From Sanghuangporus weigelae (taxonomy: Eukaryota; Basidiomycota; Agaricomycetes; Hymenochaetales; Hymenochaetaceae): a stretch of 64,000 nt of DNA. The notes beneath the pieces are model-generated. The model ran no database searches. It was given only the letters and a program-made list of their open reading frames with translations, and was not told the DNA's origin. Position numbers and translations under genes: made by a program. Positions 57,898-64,000 of this stretch are shown in pieces (the stretch's first letter is position 1; every line of letters starts with the position of its first letter). The stretch lies in NCBI GenBank assembly GCA_033182465.1, contig CP137326.1:806001-870000 (forward strand), read 5' to 3'.

Positions 57898-59236
57898 ATG
57901 CTCAAGCGCCGGTTCAGACAGAGTCTCAGACTCGACCAGCAGTCGAGACAGATTCTAGTATCCAAATTGAATATTCCGCTGGATGAAGATGAAACCGAAA
58001 GGTACGCGTGTTGCACAGAATTCCCAGGTGTCCTCTAATCTGAAAGCATCTGGCAGCATCGCTAGGGCAATGCCATGTTCAAGTCCACCCACAGCACGAT
58101 CTCGCTCCAACAGCAAGCGTAGGGCTCGTCACCGTCCTCGCTATCCAAACCGTTCTCCGGCAACACACAAGTTTCCTTCCAGGAGAAGCAACGCATCCAT
58201 TCGCTCACAGATTCCTGGCGCATTCTTACCTGCCGAGCTACTTCTCCGGATCTTCCACCTCGGAGCAGAACTCTGTGACGAATTTCCGGTTGTCGCCTCA
58301 CAAGTCTGTTCGCACTGGAGATTTCTTATTTTACATAGTCCGAGATTATGGCAAGTCGTCCGTCCTGACGGAAGGCGGAATCTATGCACGAAACGTATCC
58401 AGCGGGCTAGGGGTCAGCCTTTGCACGTTGAAATTGCACTCCCACCGAACACAAAATTCCAGGCTTCCGCGCTTGTCGACATACATTCGCGGATGGCGTG
58501 CGTTCTTCCTGCCATTCGACAGTGGCGTTCGCTATCGATGCGGTTTGACGTATATTCCCCATTCCTGTTGAATTCTACGCTTTCGGGACTCTGCACGGGC
58601 AGGCCACGGCTTGCTTCGTGCGTTCCAGAATTGGAATCGCTCGCGCTTGTGTATCCGGCGAATGATGATACAAAGGAGTTTCACCTCTTTGGAGGCAATG
58701 CTCCGAAACTTCGACACGTTACACTGCACGGCGTCCGGCTTCGTTGGTCTCCTTCGCTATTTGAAAACCTCGTTTACTTCGACTACACGCATCACAGTTT
58801 CAGCATGGGCCACGGTACAGTTCGAGAGGTGCTTGCAATGCTTTCAGTTTCCAAGAACCTCAGGACTCTGCGCATTGGCCTTCCAGATTCTCACGACACC
58901 GATCATTTTGACGACTGGTTGGCCGATACATACGCATCAGTCGAACTTTGCCTCCTACAAAAGCTTACTGTTCGGGTAGCTGTAGGCTGCAATCCTGCAA
59001 AAGAGCTAAATAAGCTTTTCTCGAAGCTCGTGATGCCCTCATTGTCTGTCTTGCAGCTCGATGCGCCCGAATACTACACTACATTCAGTCGTAAAGCAGT
59101 GAAAGCAGTATTGCTACCCTTCTTGGGACATCCGACGATTGAACAGTTGATAGTCGGTAAGGCATGGAACCACCGGCGCTGCATCGACGCCTTTGCTCGA
59201 TCGCTGCCCAATCTGATAAGTGTAGAAATGAAGTAA
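57898..59236 (+). CDS. F-box protein
   Basis: Preferred model: exons 57898-58001 and 58057-59236, giving 427 residues across a 55-base GTACGC-GCAG intron, with the first ATG after the TATA-like element. An intronless alternative from ATG 57983 gives 417 residues and differs only at the N-terminus. A basic Arg/Ser-rich region precedes the F-box, FLPAELLLRIFHLGAEL to VCSHWRFLILHSPRLW. The rest contains Leu-rich strands (LRHVTLHGVRLRWSPSLF, KNLRTLRIGLPD) that suggest an irregular LRR domain. It would link substrates to SCF through Skp1. It is not a close copy of the F-box pair at 6-12 kb. Confidence 0.75.
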
Positions 59237-59414
59237 ATAGAGCGGATTTAATGGGAGATGTTCATTGGACGCGGACCTGTCCGGAATACGCGTGAGAGTT
59301 GTTATCCAAATATGGATAATCCTGTTTTCTGTCCCAGTCCCAAAGTTCCTTCCCTTCCAGTACTGTTCATCGTCCAAGGATTTCGCCGTCGTAAGTTCAG
59401 CTTGCGCAGTGCCC

Positions 59415-60986
59415 ATGCTGGCCTCTAACATCCGCCGCGCATTTCGCTATGCTGCACGTAGTCCAGTAAGCTACTTATATCCGTATCTTTGTTCTCCGTA
59501 AGCTGACGTGGATGGTCAGAGGTCCATTCGGTCCTACGCTTCGGTCGTCAACCCTGCTCCAATAACACAGATTACTACTCTTTCTAATGGTTTTACTGTC
59601 GCGACTGAATCGCACCCACATGCAGAGACGGCCACTGTGGGCGTGTGGATAGACGCCGGCTCGCGTGCGGAAAACGATGCGAACAACGGGACAGCTCATT
59701 TCCTCGAGCATATGGCTTTTAAGGGCACCAACCGTCGTACTCAACACGCTTTGGAACTCGAAGTAGAAAACATTGGCGCTCATCTTAATGCTTACACTTC
59801 GCGTGAACAAACTGTGTATTACGCAAAAAGCTTCCGCAAGGATGTTGGTACCGCCGTGGACATCATTAGCGATATCCTACAGAATTCGAAGCTGGACGCT
59901 AGTGCTGTTGAGCGAGAACGTGACGTTATCTTAAGAGAGCAGCAGGAGGTTGACAAGCAGTTGGAGGAAGTTGTATTTGACCATCTTCACGCTGTGGCCT
60001 ATCAAGGTCACAATTTCTTTTATTCAGATTTCAGGGTCAGAATTAATCTTTTCTATAGGTCAACCTCTGGGTCGCACTATTCTCGGTCCAAAGAAGAACA
60101 TCCTTTCCATCAAGAGGGACGACCTTGCTTCTTACATCAAAACTAACTACACCTCGGATCGCATGGTTCTCGTTGGTGCAGGAGGTGTTGACCATGAGGA
60201 ATTGGTCAAGCTTGCCGAGAAGCACTTCGCTAGCCTCCCAGTGTCTCTCAACCCCATTCCTTTGGGTCGCGTAGCGCACGGGAAGAGCGAGTTCATTGGC
60301 TCTGAAGTGCGTGTACGTGATGACACGATGTCAACGGCGCACATCGCGATTGCCGTTGAAGGAGTAGGCTGGAGTTCGCCAGACTACTTCCCGATGCTCG
60401 TCATGCAGTCGATTTTCGGCAACTGGGACCGTGCCCTCGGATCATCGCCTTTGCTGTCGTCGCGCCTATCTCACATCGTCTCTTCTAATAATCTCGCAAA
60501 CAGCTACATGTCCTTCTCGACTTCATATTCCGACACGGGTCTTTGGGGCATTTACCTCGTCACTGAGAACTTGATGAACATTGACGACCTTACGCACTTC
60601 ACATTGAAAGAGTGGACTCGCATGTCAGTCGGTCCTCTTGAAAATGAGGTAGAGCGAGCAAAGAGCCAGCTCAAGGCCAGCTTGCTATTAACTCTTGACG
60701 GAACGACCGCCATCGCCGAGGATATCGGAAGACAGCTCGTCACTACTGGTCGTAGAATGTCGCCAAAGCAGATTGAATTTGCTGTCGATGCTGTGACGCC
60801 TGCTGATGTACAACGTGTCGCGCAGAAGTATGTATGGGACAAAGACGTGAGTATAAGGCTTCGTTTGTTACAGGTGGCAATTGCTGACTATTGAATTATT
60901 AGATCGCAATCGCCGCAATGGGACGAATTGAGGGTCTCCTGGACTACAACCGCGTTAGAGCCGACATGTCTTCTCTACTGTACTAA
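59415..60986 (+). CDS. MAS1: mitochondrial processing peptidase beta subunit
   Basis: Four exons (59415-59465, 59520-60006, 60059-60846, 60903-60986) join to 469 residues. It is the catalytic M16 subunit that removes presequences in the mitochondrial matrix. The zinc motif HFLEH lies at residues 77-81, within [20 protein letters not shown], and the downstream [14 protein letters not shown] and [14 protein letters not shown] carry the distal glutamate. Further blocks are [11 protein letters not shown] across intron 2 and the C-terminal [19 protein letters not shown]. The first exon encodes an Arg-rich presequence ([17 protein letters not shown]). Length is normal. Confidence 0.95.
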
Positions 60987-61163
60987 TCTCTGTCCGGTGT
61001 TCAGTAGTATAGACATATCCTTGTCGCTCTAGAAAATAAATTCTTTTTCTCAGCATTAATCTTAACTTAAATGTAACATCGACGATCACATGATAATTGA
61101 AGCCTCATAGTCCTCGTTCGGCTTTAGCGGGCAAGTGTAAGCGGACTACCACGACGACGCACG

Positions 61164-62306
61164 ATGAGGCCGTCTGCCGTTCGTCTGTTGAACATACTCG
61201 TGCCCGTGAAAAGGTAACCTTGAAAACTATGTCAAGACGGATAAGACAGCTTTGATTACTCTCTAGATGCATTGACTATACCGTGAAAATCCGCGTGAAC
61301 CCACAACAGACGGGCGTCGACACAAATGTTAAACATTCCATGGTATGTCGACGTTTATCCACACGAAACGTTTGCTTTCCGATTCTCCTTGATAGAATCC
61401 ATTTGATGAAATCGGTGCGTACCGCTTCGCTTCATTAGCGTGTGAATGAGCCTTTCGTGCTCACAATCCCATTCAGCCGTTGAGGAAGCAGTCCGTCTTC
61501 GAGAAAGATTGAAGGACAAAGTGAAATCCATCAAGGTCCTTACGGTCGGTCCTCCTAAGGCCATCGATACCCTGCGCACTGCACTTGCAATAGGCGCGGA
61601 TGCGGCGATTCATGTCGAGGTCCCTGAGAGCGCGCCAGCACCAGAGCCTTTGAGTGTTGCAAAAGCCATTCGCGCGGTCATTGATAACCAGAGAGATGCG
61701 GGAGGAGTGGATTTGATCATCATGGGTAAACAGGCAATCGATGGCGATGCCGGACAGACGGGTCAGATCCTTGCTGGGTTGCTTGATTGGCCCCAGGCTA
61801 CTTTTGCTAGCAAGGTCACTGTGGACGCAGATAAGAAGCAAGCGAATGTTGTTAGGGAGATAGATGGTGGACTGCAGGAAGTGAAATGCACTCTTCCTCT
61901 TGTAATCACCACCGATCTTAGGTGAGCCCAAGCATACTCTGAGTGGTTTCATCAGAGTTGATCTGTTGTATTTACTTCCCAGGCTGAATGGTAACGATAT
62001 CTACTCTTTCTGAACGCACATGCTCGTCTGAGAGTCGTCGCAGAGCCCAGATATGCCTCGCTGCCGAATATCATGAAGGCTAAAAAGAAGCCAATTGAGA
62101 AGCTCTCAGCTTCTGATTTGGGTGTAGACCTGTCACCAAGACTAGAGACTATTCGCATCACAGAGCCTCCAAAGCGTGTTGGCGGACAGAAGGTGCGTCT
62201 TTCACCTCGCATCATAAATCGGCCGGAGACTGATCCCTGGCCCAAGGTTGCCAACGTCGATGAATTGGCAGCAAAATTGAAGGAAGCAGGTTTCGTCCCG
62301 GCATAG
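61164..62306 (+). CDS. ETFB: electron transfer flavoprotein beta subunit
   Basis: Six exons (61164-61213, 61267-61342, 61396-61414, 61477-61921, 61983-61990, 62044-62306) join to 286 residues. With ETFA it carries electrons from acyl-CoA dehydrogenases to ETF-QO in the mitochondrial matrix. Blocks are [73 protein letters not shown] and [12 protein letters not shown]. There is no long presequence, as in other ETF betas. Exon 3 is 19 bases and exon 5 only 8 (GCTGAATG), yet both are required to give NPFDEIA and RLNEPRY in frame. All introns are GT-AG of 50-61 bases. Confidence 0.95.
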
Positions 62307-63028
62307 ACTTACGGTAGTTCGTGACCTGGGTGTTTCTTTCTTGTCCTCCAACTAATTGTAATCAGAACAGATGCACTTATTGTGCTGTAATCACAGAGAC
62401 GTCAGAGTGTTTGAATACATGTAAATGCAATGCAATGCATAACAAATGATCACCGAGGTCCTTGAAGCGCGGGAACATGTGCTCTTGTTTCGAGGCCTCT
62501 TGGTCGTCCAGTGTGAATGGATCATTCTCGCTTGATGAGTCGCATTGTTTCTCATTGGTGGCGGGTGCTTAAATGATTAATAAAGTTGGTGGCATCTTTG
62601 ACGCTCCATCTTGATCATTTTTGTCCGCGTGCACCCAGACCAATTTGAAACTATGGCATTTTCTTTCATGCAAACATTGTCGCCTGCGTACATTGGATCG
62701 TGCTGCCGGCGTTTCTGCACTCTTAGGAATTCACATGTACGACTGGCCATGCATTGCATCTCGGTTAATGAGATGACTCGCAAGGCCATCAGCTTGGTGG
62801 GTTCTTCCAACCGTCTATGCTTAATTTATCGGTGAATGATACTTTCGGGTTCTAAGGGCTGACGGTATCACTCCGGCCCACGACGGTCGCTCGTTGCTAT
62901 ATGGACGGCGTTATATGAATTTTTGTTCTGCTCCAACATATAAGCCGCCAATAGCCCTTCTCCTCAGACGTACACCTCGTATCAGGACGAGTCATCCTCT
63001 TCAAGTCATCTCAGTATCCCCAATTACG
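62307..63028. other. intergenic
   Basis: ETFB 3' flank and upstream region of the next plus-strand gene. Short frames only; no RNA or repeat was recognised. Confidence 0.5.
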
Positions 63029-63834
63029 ATGGAGAGAGCATGCCATGAGTTCATGCTGGGGAACAGCTCTCATCACCATTCTTCGCATCATGTTGGACAA
63101 GACATCGATATGCAGCAGAGTATTGATGATAAATTTTGCCTTTGGCTTGTGAAAACTACGTGAGTTTCATTCAAAACCCTCGATATTCAGTACTAACTCG
63201 CACTATTCAGCATTGAAGGAAGATACTACCTCACTGCAGCTGCCGTTGTGCTCTTTCTTGATATCCTATTGACTCTTGACGTCGAAATTGAACGTGTTTG
63301 GAAGGGCAAGTTCTCCCGGGCTTCGCTTCTGTTCTGTATCGTCAGCACTTTCAAACCTGATCCAGCGTATGAATAATCATGTCATCATGCACAGAATCGA
63401 TATCTACCACCTTCGATGTACGCGGTCGTCCTGTTTAGTAGGTTCCTTCCTTGTGGCTAACAATCGAGCATCTGTTCTGATGAGACTTTAGGCTTGAATT
63501 ATCCTCATCTTTCGAATGAGGTATATACGGTTTCGCCCTAGCCATCGATCGATCTCATTCCTAGATTTTGCAGTACTGTACCGATTTCTTCCAAGTAATT
63601 CCACCAGTGGCAATCGTCTTCAGCGAAGCGATTATCGGTGCCTTATTGATTCTTCGTACCTGTGCCCTCTACAAGGAAACGAAAAGCCAGTTGTCGCATG
63701 CTGTCGTTGCAGCCCTAATATTTATTTATCTGGTTCAGTTTGCGCTCTCTGTGGTTCGTGTTTTTGTGGCCGCAAAGGCTGATTGCTCAGATCTTCTTTT
63801 ATACAGTTTGCAGCGAGAGATCTCAAGGCTATAG
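63029..63834 (+). CDS. DUF6533-type multispan membrane protein, end unresolved
   Basis: Exons 63029-63159, 63211-63340, 63395-63437, 63492-63520 and 63574-63834 keep frame. The DUF6533 signature is visible as YYLTAAAVVLFLDILLTLDV followed by VWKGKFSRASLLFCINRYLP. Later spans are IVFSEAIIGALLILRTCALY and HAVVAALIFIYLVQFALSVV. This family is greatly expanded in Agaricomycetes; its function is unknown. A stop at 63834 would give 197 residues and only about four spans, while the family usually has seven, so exon 5 is probably spliced and the gene likely continues past the window. The start is one of several close ATGs. Confidence 0.65.
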
Positions 63835-64000
63835 GTCCCTTGCGTCAGCCATTCAATGAAGGGTGTATACTATTCTTTACGCGCTTTAAGTAAGTCATTC
63901 GCATATACATGCGTATGAGGGGCTCACACTTGTTGCAACAGTACTCTTCGTGCGTCCGAAGTCTAATCAGCTGAACTTCGCAACAAACTGATGGTGGTTA

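Noticed and set aside
1-64000. CRISPR arrays, bacterial operons, phage or plasmid origins
   Set aside because: No spaced direct repeats, Shine-Dalgarno-linked gene strings or replication genes were seen. The window is intron-rich eukaryotic DNA.

Overview
The window reads as nuclear DNA of a filamentous basidiomycete, most likely an Agaricomycete. Genes lie on both strands and are cut by many short introns of about 50-60 bases with GTRNGY donors. Short intergenic gaps, a tRNA-Tyr with the usual intron, and the families present (SSU1, KRE6, XlnR-type zinc cluster factor, fungal MATH-BTB, F-box/LRR, DUF6533 membrane protein) all fit that group. Nothing looks bacterial, plasmid or viral. Exon models were built by hand from splice signals, frame continuity and family knowledge. 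They are listed in the evidence fields, and every multi-exon model given without reservation has a length divisible by three.

Layout. 1-6.3 kb: a possible gene end at the left edge, a one-TM protein and the SSU1 sulfite pump sharing a divergent promoter, tRNA-Tyr, and a small basic protein. 6.2-12.3 kb is the one dynamic region. A head-to-tail duplication carries an F-box/LRR gene. The proximal copy is dead (frameshift, nonsense codon, transposon insertion) and the distal copy is intact. Two hAT-like MITEs with related ends sit only in the dead copy, and an orphan first exon of the neighbouring small gene marks the duplication junction. 12.4-23.2 kb: a mitochondrial K+/H+ exchange-related protein, a small unknown, a PhyH-like dioxygenase, an Asp/Asn-rich type I membrane protein, the alpha subunit of branched-chain keto acid dehydrogenase E1, and a one-TM protein. 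24.2-38.2 kb: a ULP2-type SUMO protease, the KRE6 glucan-synthesis protein, a coiled-coil protein, a small hydrophilic conserved-looking protein, and AOS1 (SUMO E1 subunit). 39.2-48.8 kb: the zinc cluster transcription factor, a long intronless mitochondrial PPR-like protein, and the Golgi protein GRASP/GRH1. 50.4-64 kb: a MATH-BTB protein, the U6 snRNP recycling factor PRP24/SART3, another F-box protein, mitochondrial processing peptidase beta, electron transfer flavoprotein beta, and a DUF6533 membrane protein that may run off the end.

How the genes fit together. This is ordinary eukaryotic gene order, with no operon or biosynthetic cluster. Loose themes are mitochondria (BCKDHA, ETFB, MAS1, KHE-type, PPR) and SUMO turnover (AOS1 and ULP2 within 15 kb). 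BCKDHA and ETFB both belong to branched-chain amino-acid oxidation.

The most unusual features are very small exons (8 bases in ETFB, 9 in BCKDHA, 14 in the transcription factor), two apparent GC-AG introns, a ~344-residue spacer between catalytic residues of the SUMO protease, and the F-box duplication with its MITEs. I found no clear novel multi-gene system.
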